Part shown: piece after piece, positions 42,290 to 54,718 of the stretch
How positions within the stretch are numbered: position 1 is the first letter of the stretch
How the letters are laid out: each line of letters opens with the position of its first letter
Assembly: GCA_030142905.1 (NCBI GenBank)
Contig: JASJOG010000003.1
Location: 4,362,001 to 4,426,000 of the forward strand
From: Heliopora coerulea
Lineage: Eukaryota > Cnidaria > Anthozoa > Scleralcyonacea > Helioporidae
Length of the DNA stretch: 64,000 nucleotides
Reading direction: 5' to 3'
Notes under the pieces: model-generated
Database searches by the model: none
Told to the model about the DNA's origin: nothing
The model's input: the letters and a program-made list of their open reading frames with translations, nothing else
Made by a program: the position numbers and the translations under genes

Positions 42290-43249
42290 TTGTTGTTCAT
42301 TACCAGAAAATATACTGCAGTTTAATGTTTGAGAAACATGAGAGCTTGGATATATTAAGATAGATGAACGATCTTCAAGCTCGATAGTCAGAAAATGATT
42401 TCTGAGCCCCAGACGGGGATCGAACCCGCAACCTTCTGATGACCGGTAAGACGCTCCAACCATTGAGTTACCAAGACTCAGATGTTGAGCTAGGGTGCAA
42501 GTTCGATATATATGTGCGACCTAAGCGGAAGCCACTATATATTAATAATGACGGATGCAGTTTAATGTTTGAGAAACATGAGAGCTTGGATGTATTAAGG
42601 TAGATGAACGATCTCAGAAATCATTTCCTGAGTATCGAGCTTGAAGATCGTTCATCTACCTTAATATATCCAAGCTCTCATGTTTCTCAAACATTAAACT
42701 GCATCAATCATTATTAATATATAGTGGCTTCCGCTTAGGTCGCACATATATATCGAACTTGCACCCTAGCTCACCATCTGAGTCTTGGTAACTCAATGGT
42801 TAGAGCGTCTTACCGGTCATCAGAAGGTTGCAGGTTAGATCCCCGTCTGGGGCTCAGAAATCATTTTCTGACTATCGAGCTTGAAGATCGTTCATCTACC
42901 AGAAAATATACTATCATTATTGCCAATCTCAAACTCATTAACACAAAAATACATTCATTTTCTTCAATCGATATTCACTAGCATAGATATGCGACCATTT
43001 GCATTGAAGGGCATTCCATAGCGCCAACAGACGACCATTAACACCATTCTACTATACATTAGGGACAATAAAATTTCAATTAGGCAAAATATTTCTTTTG
43101 TGTAAGTGAAATATCATTATCCCAAATAGTAGAATGGTATTAATGGTCGTCAGTTGATGCAAATGGTTTGCGTATCTACGCTAATGAATGTCGATTGAAT
43201 AAAATAAATGTATTTTTGCTTTAATGAGTTTGAGGTTGTAATGAACAAG
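42290..43249. mobile_element. Fold-back MITE, unit 1, with a SINE pair inserted
   Basis: Left arm pieces at 42290-42316 and 42901-43095, right arm (inverted) at 43096-43247. The arms are about 200 bp and meet in the middle almost without spacer. The SINE pair sits 26 bp inside the left end. Confidence 0.82.
42317..42900. mobile_element. Head-to-head tRNA-SINE pair with 12-bp target duplication
   Basis: The - strand tRNA-like unit (about 42396-42480) and + strand unit (about 42779-42864) have near-identical heads: GAGTCTTGGTAACTCAATGG, TTAGAGCGTCTTACCGGTC, and B box GGTTCGATCC in the left copy (mutated to GGTTAGATCC on the right). The whole insertion is flanked by AGAAAATATACT at 42305-42316 and 42901-42912. 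Arms of about 230 bp therefore form one big inverted repeat integrated as a unit. Confidence 0.85.
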
Positions 43250-43667
43250 GTTGTTCATTACTAGAAAATATACTATCATTAACGCCTACCTCAAACTCAT
43301 TAACGCAAAAATACATTCATTTTATTCAATCGACATTCATTAACGTAGATAGGCGACCATTTGCATCAAAGGGCATTCTATAGCGCCAACAGACGACCAT
43401 TGACACCATTCTACTATACATTAGCGATACAAAAATTTCAATTAGGCAAGATATTTTTCTTGCGTAATTGAAATTTTATTATCCCTCATGTATAGTAGAA
43501 AGGTGTTAATGGTCGTCTGTTGGTGCTATAGAATGCCCTTTGATGCAAATGGTTGGCTATCTACGCTAGTGAATGTCGATTGAATAAAATGAATGTATTT
43601 TTGTGTTAACGAGTTTGGGTTTGGCGTTAATAGTAGTATATTTTCTGGTAATGAACAGCAAAAGGTG
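43250..43667. mobile_element. Fold-back MITE, unit 2
   Basis: Left arm 43250-43450 and right arm 43452-43667 are inverted copies (GTTCATTA... to ...TAATGAACAGCAAAAGGTG), giving an almost uninterrupted 400-bp hairpin. It abuts unit 1 at a shared GTTCATTA. Confidence 0.88.
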
Positions 43668-44177
43668 TAAACACTTACATAGGCAGCGGCGTCGCGAGGG
43701 TTTCTGGCGCCTGGGGTCGAGGTCAACGTTGGCACCCCCCCGTACCTCAGCCTAAACAAAATCTTCAAAACGGTTCCAAGTTCCAAATAGTATGCACACA
43801 CTAAGTTAACTAAACAAGTACCTTAGGAAATAAGATGAATCACGGTTAAATATACTATATGATGTATTATGAGGATAAAATATTCAAATTTATACAAGAA
43901 TAGGTGTAGATACAAGAAATTAAAGACTAAAGTCAAACTTTCTACATGTATAATTAAAATTATCTTGCTTTCTGATGAGTCTTTAAAAAAATGTAACGTC
44001 AATAGTTCCCTTTTCCGAGCTGTTCAATCACAACGAAATTGTATTACTGTTCTAACAATGAGAAATAGAGAATTCGAGCGAAAAGTTGCATTTGAGTATT
44101 TACTACTTGCGAAAAAAATCCAACTTGTTTCATGAGTTTGATTGGCCAGGTTACTCAAAACACGATCTTTCTGGCCT

Positions 44178-46020
44178 TCACTGAAACAAATGTGTCTGTA
44201 ACAACCTATCTTCGCCCGTTGTGGTTCTAAAGGAGGACAAGATAAGTTTTAACTTGCTAAAAGACCGCTTGCTGCTTGCGATAGATATGGCACCTGTCAG
44301 CAAAATTTGGAGGCCAACTCGAAGATTTGGAAATACACTTTTGTTCCCATGTTGGACAATGAAGCGGAGTAATTGTTCTGGGGTCGTGACTTCCATATCA
44401 CCACGGCTCTTGAGCAGCATTCGGCAATCCATAATCTCATCGAACAGTTCTAAGGCATGCAAGTCTGTGTCGTAGAAATTTGCAAGAGTAAGATACTTCT
44501 GTTTGATGGAATTGATATGTTCTTTATCTTCTGGACAAACTGAGGACAAGAGGCCTTTGACGTCCAAAAAAAAGCCAAACTTGTTGTCTAGATTTTTTAA
44601 TCTGACTAATCTCTCACCCATTTCTGTATTAAGCCTATTGATGGTACCTTTCATCAACCGAACCACTTCTACTTCCTCGGAGAGACCTGCATCATCACCA
44701 CTTTCTCCCGGCATCTTCTTCCTTCTTCTCCGCCGTCAATGAATCCTGATTTCCCAATGATCATACAGCTCCTTGGCTTTTTCAATCGAATCTTGACAGA
44801 TGCAGTCACAATTTTCTGTGAAATGTTCCTGGAGAGCCTGGATATCTTGTGAGGCATCATGGAAATTCATCTTAGGGTCCTGGAGCCGTTTCTGGACCCT
44901 GTCGATGAGTCAATCTTAGTAAGCAAAGCATTACAGAAACAAAGTAGCGCCAGAAAATCGAATATCAAAGTACGATGTACCAGTTGTGTTGCTTCACTTC
45001 TGGTAGCAGTGTTTTCGCATTCATTGTTTGCGATGTTTTGAAGAAGTCCTACCAAATCTTCCACATTATCATGTATTGGTCGGACTGCTGCTGCTCTAGC
45101 ACTCAAACGCGTTTCGGACTCAGCTTTTACGGTAACAAGCAGTCTGTTTCAGCTTTTGCCAAACGCAAAGTCGACCGTGAAAAGTACAAATATAAAGCCT
45201 CAACAATCCCAAAAAATGTGACGGTCGCCACCTCGTGACTTGCAGCGTGAACCCCAGCTAAATTCAACGAATGGTTATCACAATTTACGAATATTGCTTT
45301 TGGGTTCGTAGAAGTGAGTCTTTGTTGCATTCCTGGTTTTTCACCTGACGTCACTGCTGCGTTATCATTACACTGTGATTGGCAATCCTTCAAAAGCAAG
45401 TGATCCTGCTCCAACGGCTTAACTATTGTGTCTACCGCACTCGCTGCATCTTTGTGGTGAACTTGGACAAATCCCAGGAATGACTCTTTGACAATTACTG
45501 TTTTCTCTTCGAAGTTTATGTCTACGTATCTCACAGTTTAAGACATTTGCTCTCTGTGAGCAGCATCAGAAGTTGAGTCAAATATAAGGCCGTAGTATTT
45601 TGCTGTTTTGATGTCACTAAGTAGTTTGTTTCTAACTGTTGAACCTAGAAGCTGGATAAATTCATTTCTCACTTCAGCCGACAAATATGAAGCAGGTCGT
45701 CAATTCTTTTGCGCATATTCCAGGTGGTTCTGCACGAGCAGATCAAACTTGGCAATGAGTTTCAAAAGGCCTTTAAAATTTCCAGCATTTTGGCATTCTT
45801 TATTGAGCAATGCTTTCTCTGTGCCCTCTCAGCGCCAAATTTCGGTTGGCCAAAAACGTATGCAGTGTTGAATTCTATGAAGCACTTGCCGCCACCTTTC
45901 CTTCTCTGAAGCAATTTGGTCTTGAAGTTGTGCGTCCATTGAACCTCCCTTTAGACGTTTTTCAGCTTCTTTCCAGATCGTGAAAGAATGGAGACGCTTT
46001 GGGCTATTTTCATTCATGCT
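44178..46020 (-). pseudogene. ZMYM1-like hAT transposase, multiple breaks
   Basis: Reading on the - strand, blocks in order are SPKRLHSFTIWKEAEKRL (from 46000), a region around YYGLIFDST with the catalytic Asp (about 45590), TVRYVDINFEEKTVIV, FVNCDNHSLNLAGVHA with the C-x2-H motif (about 45285), and the C-terminal block SIASSKRSFSKLKLILSSFR, GEDRL near 44220. At least five frame changes or stops separate them. The N-terminal TTF-type zinc finger is missing, probably because the LINE and deletions removed it. This transposase would act on its own element ends. Superfamily call is firm. Confidence 0.85.
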
Positions 46021-46094
46021 AATTCTCTCTGGCTTCTTCCAGTTCCTGAAACCTTTTTTTTGACCATGAAAAGGTATGTAAATTTGCTGTCTGC

Positions 46095-48180
46095 ATCAAT
46101 CAATCATCAATCAATCAAAAATGCTTTATTAAGAAAATTAAGAAAAATTACACAGTATCATTTCATTAAAAATGCTCTTCCAATGAGCCGTGTACCATAA
46201 TACAATGTAAAAGAAAAACAAACAAGCTTAATAACAAATACTTCATACATATATACACAAACATTCTTCCAACAATAACATATTTATGATAATCATTAAA
46301 CAAATCATTCTTATTATTAAAATATATTATAAATCCCCTACCAACGAGACAGTCCTACTGCCAAAACAGCCCTACTGGTTACCATAAAGAGTTTCTAAAT
46401 GTCCGAACGGTCGGCTTATTTCTCACCATTTCTGGAAGCCCATTCCACGGTCGCTTGCCAGCTTCCATTTTAGGCCTCGGTATATAAATATTGCTGGTGG
46501 TACTCCTCGGATTATATGAATGTATTTGAGAGGTAGCTTCAAAGATTGAATTGAGCTCTTCAGGGAAAATATTATTCATTGCTTTATATACACTTACTGC
46601 CGATTGTTTGGCACGCCTCTGTTCAAGGGTATCCCACCCAAGAGTTTGCAGAATGTCAGCTGATCTAACATCATAATCAGAAAATGTAATTATCCTTCCA
46701 GCTTTATTTTGTAGCTTTTGGAGTCTATCAGAATGGATTTTGCCCAAACAACCACAAACGTTACTACAATAGTCTAGATAGGGTAATACTAGTGCATTAT
46801 GCATCAATATAAATGTATAATGGGGAACAAGACTTCTATTTCATTTTAAAACTCCAAGACCTTCCGACACCTTTTTGCTTATTTCATCTGTATGTGGATG
46901 CCAATTTAAGTTTTCATCTATTTCTACTCCCAGATACTTATATGAGTATTTCCTTTCTATGGTTTTATCATCGATTTTAATGTTAAAATTATAACTAAGA
47001 CTTCCAAGTCTTTTTTGGCTAGCTATAATTAAATATTTAGTTTTTTTAACATTTAGAGTAAACTTGTTAGCTCTTAGCCAACTTTGTACTTTCTTCAAAT
47101 CATCATTTAAAATTACTTCAAGCTCTTCAGGTTTGTTAGCAGTTGCCGTCAAAAACGTGTCATCTGCATACATCATCATAGATGATGCACACCCACATGT
47201 TTGAAGATCATTAATATAAACTAAGAATAATAGGGGTCCCAAAACTGAACCCTGAGGGACCCCTTTTACAAGGGGTAGGAAGTGAGATAAAGTACCATTT
47301 ACATTTGTGCATTGCTTTCGATCAGATAAATAAGATTTAAACCACTTAAGTGAGTTAAAATCAACCCCATACAATTTAAGTTTTTCTAGAAGTATATGAT
47401 GATCAACGGTATCGAAGGCTTTTTTCAAATCCAAGAATAAAACGCCATTTAGCAAGCCCTCATCAATATTTTGATACCAACGATTTGTCGATAAAAGAAG
47501 AGTTGTCAATGTAGAATGCTTTGGTCTAAATCCGTGCTGTGTTTGGGCCAGTAAATTATTATTAAGCAGATAATCATAAAATTGATTAAATACAATCTTT
47601 TCAGTTATTTTACTAATAACTGGCAAGACAGATATTGGTCGATAATTATCAGGATTTGAATGTGCTCCTTCCTTATAAACAGGCAACACCTTTGCAGCTT
47701 TCCATTCAATGGGAAAGATTCCACACTTAAATGACAAATTAATAATAAAAGTTAGAGATGGGGTAACAATATGAGCAGCTTCTTTCAGCAATCTACAAGA
47801 TATCTCATCAAGACCAGTAGCCTTGTTGACAGGGAGCGATTGTATCCATTCATATACCACAGAATCGTTTGTCTCATTGAGAGAGAAACTAGTTTCTGTT
47901 TGAATAATATAATCAAGATACGAGGTATTCCGATTTTGGTACTGATTTTGTTAATTTTGGGCCTATGTTACAGAAATGCTCATTAATAACATTACTGATT
48001 TCATTTCGATCGATATATTCACTTTCGTCAATTTTAATATTAGATATTTCACAATTTTTGGGGTCCTTGCCTATAATTTCATTCACACCTTTCCAGGTGT
48101 TTTTGATGTCGCCAATGTTATCTCTAAAATAGTTTTGGTAGTATGAGATCTTGGCAGATTTAATGCATTTTCCTTCTTAA
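46095..48180 (-). mobile_element. CR1/Jockey-type LINE inserted in the hAT
   Basis: The 3' end has a (AATC)n-like tail (46095-46125 on +) followed by AAAAATGCTTTATTAAG. The body extends through RT into the linker before it (GNIKNTWKGVNEIIG read near 48100 on -). 5'-truncated at about 48180, without endonuclease. Confidence 0.83.
46379..47860 (-). pseudogene. LINE reverse transcriptase, frameshifted
   Basis: The 339-aa part (47860-46841) covers KATGLDEISCRLLK, NYRPISVLPVISKI, LFLDLKKAFDTVDH, KGVPQGSVLGP (199-209) and MYADDTF (230-236) with the catalytic Asp pair. A frameshift and stop near 46841 separate it from the 142-aa C-terminal block (46807-46379; LPYLDYCSNVCG, NKAGRII, LGWDTLEQRR). A second frameshift near 47920 separates it from upstream linker sequence (CNIGPKL). 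Non-functional. Related to, but clearly different from, the LINE at 5319. Confidence 0.9.
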
Positions 48181-48326
48181 CCTATTAATTGACTAATTGT
48201 CCTCGGAACATGTCATGTCATCAATGATGTTATTTAACCTTGACTTTTGCGCCCCCACAAACACCAGTGCCCGAGGCAAGTGTACCCGCCTGCCCCCCCC
48301 TCCCTCGTGACGCCACTGTACATAAG

Positions 48327-48639
48327 TCTAGTTTACAAGAATACAAGTTTAAACCAAAAATGCTTTTTTTGAGAATGGAACACAACAAGATAAGACGAAA
48401 AACGTTTTCGCTACAAAACGATGTTGTTAAGAAGTTATGCACATTTTGACATGCAACGAAGGCTTTTCCCCTTTTTTTTCCCGACTTTTTACATAATTGA
48501 ACATGTGCTATAGAATAGCAACAGGAGGGAGATGGTAGAAGCACACCCTAAAGGAGGATTCAAGTCTCAATCCCCCTAGATGTTGGAAAAGAACATGGCA
48601 CTAGATCATATTACACTGAAATTATTCAACAACAGAAAC
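48327..48639. other. Intergenic, nothing recognised
   Basis: Follows the right target duplication of the hAT element. No supported frame. Confidence 0.5.
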
Positions 48640-48851
48640 ATCTTCCTTAATTGAAATTTTATTATCCCAGATGTATAGTAGAGTGGTGCTAATGGACGTC
48701 TGTTGGCGCTATGGAATGCCATTTCATACAAATGGTTGCGTATTTATGCTAATGAATGTCGATTGAAATAAAATGAACGTATTTTTGCGTTAATGAGTTG
48801 GAGGTTGGCGTTAATGATAGTATATTTTCTGGTAATGAACAGCAAAAGGTG
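48640..48851 (-). repeat. Solo fold-back arm
   Basis: Inverted-orientation arm of the 43250 family, from TTAATTGAAATTTTATTATCCC to TAATGAACAGCAAAAGGTG. No partner arm nearby. Confidence 0.85.
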
Positions 48852-49763
48852 CAGTACCCATGACATGCCTGAGAAAATGAGCTAAAATCAACCCCGAAAT
48901 TTGAAGCCTTAGCAACTAATCATACACCTATCGTGGAGTCAGACATTTCCACTTTCGGTTTTAGCGCCCCCCTGGGTTGGAAATAAAAAAACTCTACGCT
49001 TGTGATAGCTACATAAGTAATCTCCGTTTCTTCGGAAAAATTGCCTTATGGATGGCACAGAACCAAAAACCGAAGTCTTAATCAGACTTTCTTCACCCAA
49101 ACACCGTTTCAGCAAGAACGACATACAGAAAGTAAGCATGACTCTTTTTTATGAGCAGTACATTTAGCATATCACGACATAATACACTGCGCAGTATCTA
49201 TGTACGTCTTTAGATGTCGCGTTTTATCAACAACGAAGAAGCCAAAAATGATACAAACGTAATGTCAATATTTTTACTGTCAAGCATATAAAGTAAACAA
49301 TGTATAAATCGATCAGATCATCACCATTTTTTTTAGCAAAGCCGTATTCTTTTGTTATATTGAGGTCCGACTTTTGATTTCTTCAGATCTTCGCACAATA
49401 CCTTTCACAGCTTTATCAGCTGATATGGATATACTGGTTACATCAGATTTCAATCCTTTATCAATTAAATTTTTGACTTATCAACTACATTCCTATTCGA
49501 ATGTACTTTAATTGGTTAACGCCCATTGAATTTAGTCGAGTTTCTTTTGAATTGGCCTTTTCCACCACGTTCTATTAGAATCCTAATAATTTCCCCAATA
49601 ATTTTACGTTCGTCACTCAAGATCGTGTTGTTTCCTTTATACTGATTGCTTCCTATATCTACAGTGCCATTGATGGAAAAGTGGCTTTTGATGAGGTCAA
49701 AAGTTTAATAAGCAGGTTCCAACAACTTTTTGATAAAGTTATATGTTATGACATTGCAAGAGA
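48852..49763. other. Intergenic, nothing recognised
   Basis: No supported frame or repeat end. Confidence 0.45.
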
Positions 49764-49980
49764 AATATCTCGTTTAATTGAAATTTTATTAATTTTTATT
49801 GTATTGTAGAATGGTGTTTATGGTCGTCTGTTAGCGCTATAGAATCTCCTTCGATGCAGATGGTTGCGTACCTACGCTAATTAATGTCAACTGAATAAAA
49901 TGAATGTATTTTCGCGTTAATGAGTTTGAGGTGGGTGTTAATGATGGTATATTTTCTGGTAATGAACAGCAAAATGTGTA
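49764..49980 (-). repeat. Solo fold-back arm
   Basis: Another inverted-orientation arm of the same family, ending TAATGAACAGCAAAATGTG. Confidence 0.85.
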
Positions 49981-50597
49981 TTATTTTACTTTGACCAACA
50001 TCAGGCAATTTTACTTGTCAACATGCAGCTTTTGTCTTTCCTTAACCCTGTAACGCCCGAATTTTTATTTCTTTTGTTCTTTGTTTTCTCTTTGTTTTTC
50101 CTTTGTTCTCTTACTGATTCTTCTGTTCATAGATGTTCGATATATTGGACACTGGGTGTTACAGGATTAACGAGAAAGCGTTGTTTAGCCAGACAATTCA
50201 TTGATTCAAAAGGATTTTTCGAAGCTCAATAAGGCTTACCAAATTTTATTTACGCCAAAAGCAAATTCTGTGAACAAAACAACCAATTATTCCGTTTACG
50301 TGAATGTCAAAAGCGTCGGCCAGAAAAAATGACATAACATTTATTAAACATTCTTAGCATGGAAGAGAACGAAATAAACCCGAAACCAACTTTCAAAAGG
50401 GATAAATGTGCTATTAAAAAGGCTAAAGCTTTTTCTTGTCGAATCTAATAAGACATTAACGCTCCTTTACATCACTAGCATTTGTCGCTTTGATTGGTCC
50501 TTTATCCTCCTTTACCGGCTTATATAAATTCGTACAATGTTCATGAGTGTTTTCCCAGTCACTTATAAGAAGACCCTTATTTACACTCCTTTATATC
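49981..50597. other. Intergenic, nothing recognised
   Basis: The 69-codon frame at 50023-50232 has a hydrophobic stretch but no other support. Confidence 0.4.
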
Positions 50598-50973
50598 CAG
50601 GGCCGTACTCAGAAAATTCTACAGGGGGGTGTAAGTTCACTTCAACCGACTGACGCACGAGCTTGTACCGACTATATCCTATCAATCGAACCTTTTGTCT
50701 TTCCGTCGAGTGCCTACTAAAATGACGCTTGTCAACTGGTGGAATGGTCAATTAGTCCCACGTTAATAAGTACGCACTATCAATACGAAATGAAAACGTG
50801 ATGGTATTTTAGTATTAAAATTCATGTCTTTAGTGATCTCTCGTTGATTACATATAAGCAAAACATTTAACATCAGCTTTAGATTTGTGAGTATTAAATT
50901 TGGTAGTTTGAAATTAATTTAAATTGATAAGTGCTAAAGGTTAATGATTCTACTTGTCCAGGCTTTAATGATT

Positions 50974-53900
50974 CTACTTGTCCGTGTTAAATCGAACACG
51001 TCTTTTCTTCAAATGAACCCAGTTTTTAATAATGGTGTTTAGATCTAACCCCTCTGAAATATCTCTTTCACATGAAATCAACATAAGATATTCCAGGCGA
51101 TCTTGGAGCACAGTTCTTCTTAGCTTGTTCTTGACCACTTTCAGTTTGCTGAATGATCTTTCATTTGAAGCCACAGTGACTGATGTCGTTTGAAGAAAGG
51201 TGAACGCCAAGTTGCAAGTGGGGTAGACAAACTTTCTCTTACTGACGAAGGCAGCAACTTCACGGACTGGCTTGGTTTTCAACGGCTTTCCGTCAATAGA
51301 CTCTTCTCTCAAGACAATGAGCTCTCCGACAAGGTTTTCACTTGTTAAGCTTCCGCCCAACAACTCGCATAAACTCTCTGCTAATTCTTTACTGATTTCT
51401 CCCCACGGTGGCAGCAAGACTGAAAAAGGTTTTATGTTCCATAAAAACCCGATTCCAGTTCTCTCTACAATCTGTAATAATCTCATCAAGAACAGAGAAC
51501 GTTTCCTTCCGGTAAAAACTGGCGAAACCAACCTCAGCCTCGTTTTCACATGTATCATCCAGCCTCCTTGGGGGCACTCTTCTCCTGTGATGATGACTGA
51601 ATTCTTTTTCCGGGTCGCATCCAACGTGTCTTGCCATCGCTGCAACAGCCTTCACCTGCTTATCTACATCAACTTCATTGCGAATCCTTCCCAAAGCCTT
51701 TGTTGTCGTGGACACCAAAGTAAGGGCATCAAGCAAGTTCAAACCTTCTTCCTGAAGCTGAACGACGAGCACCTTGCAATGACACATGATAAATCTCATT
51801 ATTCCCAGGCTGAAAATGAAGTCTTCAGAAGTGCCTTGGCCTGATCACGGGTGTTTGAGTCCGAATCCAGCTCTTTGTCGATAATTTCGTGAAGCAGAGA
51901 GACTATCGACTCAAAGGAGATCGAAACACTGTTGATGGACTCCGATCTGGCTATCAACCGAGTTTGCGAAAGATTTCGTAGCTTTAATGCTCCTTCGACG
52001 CTCTCTTGTGCTTTTGTAAGTGCTTCAGACCGCTTGGTGCTGCTTGAGAAAAACGAGTACAATGATTGTGGGACGACAAACATTGATGACACGATGGTAC
52101 TAGCTTTGCAACTTCGCTCTACAGATGTATTCAACCGATGAGCTTGGCACGGAATGTAAGGCACTTCCTTCTCTGGGAAATCTTTTTTGATCTTCTCATT
52201 AAGCTTCTTGTGACAACCGTTGTACTCTCCAGACATACACGCCGTGAAGTCATAGGACTGGAAAAAGAGCTTCCCCGCATCGACACTATGTTTGTTGAGA
52301 CATCTCAATATCCCTGTTGCATGTCCATCGCCAGATTTATCTCCTAGCACCGTCAAAGAAAGCAAACGTTCCACCGGTTTGTTATCTGCGACGTACCTCA
52401 CAACAATAGACATCTGGTCTTTATTGCTCGTATCGGGAGTCGTGTCGGCCATCACCGAGAATGCTGGTGCTCCTTCTAATTCCTTGACAACTCGATGTCG
52501 GACTGCATCACCAATGAGCTTGATAAACTCATTTTGAGAACATCTACTCAAGTATGTGACATGATAAGGACGCATTCTCTCCTCGTTCAGCCAATAACTC
52601 AGTAGGCGGCAGTGGCGACTCAACAACTGGACTACTTGGTAGAAGTTGTTGGATTCATCTGTTTCTCCACGAAACGCAATATCCTGCATGGCTAAAGTGC
52701 GGACAATATCACAAAGGATGGTGACCACTCTGGTGTTGAATGTGGCATCATCTGGTTCCTTAATTAACTCCTGGCTACAAGATGAATCCAAAAGTGCATC
52801 AACTTTTTGATTAGGATTTATAAATCTGGCAAAATCCCTTAGTACCCCTATGTGTCCCTGGCTCGTGAAATGCTGTGACAGTTTCCCTTTCTTCTTGGTT
52901 CCGACACTCTTCATCTTATGCCACTGCCTAACTCCATTTACTGTCCATGCTTTGTCTGCTGAGGGTCTTCCAACTCCTTCTGGGAACAGGCAACACAGGA
53001 AAAAAAAAGGCTGCATCTTTCTGGACGCTATATTCAAGGTGAGGGTAATCTTTGTACCATTGGCTCGAAAACCTATTTTGTTTACCAGGTGGGATACTTG
53101 AATCGTTGCTTGGGTAGGCCGCTAATTTGGGTTGGTAAGGCCCCGTGTTGATTAGAAATTCCCGTTGGTTATCGGATGAAATTTCACCTCGCTTTCCCGG
53201 ATCGTGTTCCAGCAAATAAGCTATTTCCTACCGAGAAACTGATCCTCTGCTTTTCTCTTTCTTTATCTTTCCCAAACAGCATTTTGCACACTTCTTTAAC
53301 TCGTTGCTCTGGTTTACCATACTTTCTGCAAGCTCAACCACCGAAACAGCAAACTGTTTAATGTTAGGAACACTTGGCTTTTTCATCTCTTCTAAAATTA
53401 AGTGGCCTGTTCGATCTAGACTGGTCATTATATGCTGGAGTTTCCCGGCACAAGTAACCCATGAGGCATCCGATTCATCTTCTTTATCACTTGACTGAGC
53501 AGACCCACCACTATTCTCATTGACAAAGGTATCCATATCTGCCATCTGCGACTGCAACGTAATATCCACGAGGCTTATCTGGCTAACTGTATCTTTCGTT
53601 TCCACTGGTGATACATCCACGCCAACATCTTCTTGCTCCTGGTTTGAGGTGGTTCCACTATCTGAGGCTTGGTGGTGGACTTGCTCCTGTCGGCGGAGCC
53701 CGAGGTCAACGCTTACTTCATCACACAGTTCTGGATCGTCTCTCGTTGGGGAAAGCAATTTATCTGGCAAGCAGCCAACCTCCGTTTCCTTCTCCGATTC
53801 ATGCATAGGCTGATTGGACAGGGTTGCCGTTGGCGTTAGTTGACGCTGATGTGTGTTTGTACTTGTTAAAACATCTTCATCTACATTGCTCCGAGGTTCT

Positions 53901-53983
53901 GTTTCACCTTGACCAAAACACACATTTCTACGCTTAGCTGCTTCAAAAGGATTTCCTGGTGCGCCAGCAGTCTCGTAAGGCAC
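50974..53983 (-). pseudogene. ZMYM1-like hAT transposase with long N-terminal extension
   Basis: The N-terminal part (53983-53231) is about 250 aa, acidic and Ser/Gln-rich, ending in a KKCAKCCLGKIKKEK helix. After an in-frame TAG (53230-53228) comes the TTF-type zinc finger (LLEHDPGKRGEI, INTGPYQPKLAAYPSND, QWYKDYPHLEYS, QKDAAF). A T-run near 53005 shifts the frame, then 412 codons continue with SVMADTTPDTSNKDQ (catalytic Asp region) and PYIPCQAHRLNTSVE (C-x2-H). Further frameshifts fall near 51825 and 51400. The C-terminus NERSFSKLKVVKNKLR, QDRLEYLMLISCE is the hAT dimerisation block. Total: one stop and three frameshifts, so relatively young. In animals this transposase type gave rise to ZMYM/TTF-domain host genes; here it sits in an element. 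Confidence 0.9.
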
Positions 53984-54393
53984 TTTTCTTCCCCCATGTT
54001 GCTTACGGTTATGTTGTAGTCGATAATCGCTGTTAAATTCCGCCCCGCAGTCTGTCGCTTTGCATACTATTTTTACTCATCGCCTTTTCATGTTTAAACA
54101 ATGCAGTATAGCACAAATTTGACGCTTTGCCGCATGACAACCCCGGGTTCACGGGTTGGTATATCTTTGGTTAACGATACTTTAAAACCAGTCTTTATGT
54201 TAATCTTGTATCCAAATTGACGAAGTTGTAGAAGATATGTGCTCGCTATTAAACGACCAAACACAGACACAGAATTCTCACGGATGTAAAGCTGGTCCGC
54301 AAATAACCACTTCCGTTTTATATGTCTCGTCTCAACTGGACAAAGTTCGGCCAGGAAACTCTATCTCGCAATGCTACTCAAATGTTTACTGTA

Positions 54394-54718
54394 AATGTCG
54401 CCAACTATATTTGGCAGTCTGCCGACTAAAACATAATTTCTGCCGACTGAAAGTCGTGTTACTCGACAGATAGTTAGAACCGGTCGGCACAACAGTTCTT
54501 TACTTATTAAGACGATATCGCATTTCAGTTACCATCCTGGTTCACAGGTTCACGGGACGAGTTCACAGGACGGTATACAGGACGGTGATTGAAATGCGAT
54601 ATCGTCTCAAGTAAAAAACTGTTCTGCCGACGGGCTCTAATTATCTGTCGAGTAACACGATTTTCAGTCTGCAGAAATTGTTTTAGTCGGCAGACTGCCA
54701 AATATAGTTGGCGACATA
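54394..54718. repeat. Inverted repeat, arms about 137 bp, near the hAT right end
   Basis: TGTCGCCAACTATATTTGGC (54394) to CGATATCGCATTTCAGT is mirrored from 54587 to 54718 with few mismatches and a loop of about 50 nt. A third partial unit (GTCTGCCGACTAAAACAT) recurs at 54757. Confidence 0.85.

Larger units (their letters stand above)
43684..48318 (-). mobile_element. hAT element with target duplication, carrying a LINE
   Basis: Ends CAGCGGCGTCGCGAGGG (43684-43700) and CCCTCGTGACGCCACTG (48302-48318). Flanks TACATAGG (43676-43683) and TACATAAG (48319-48326) match at 7 of 8. Encodes a decayed ZMYM1-like hAT transposase and was later invaded by the LINE at 46095-48180. Confidence 0.9.
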
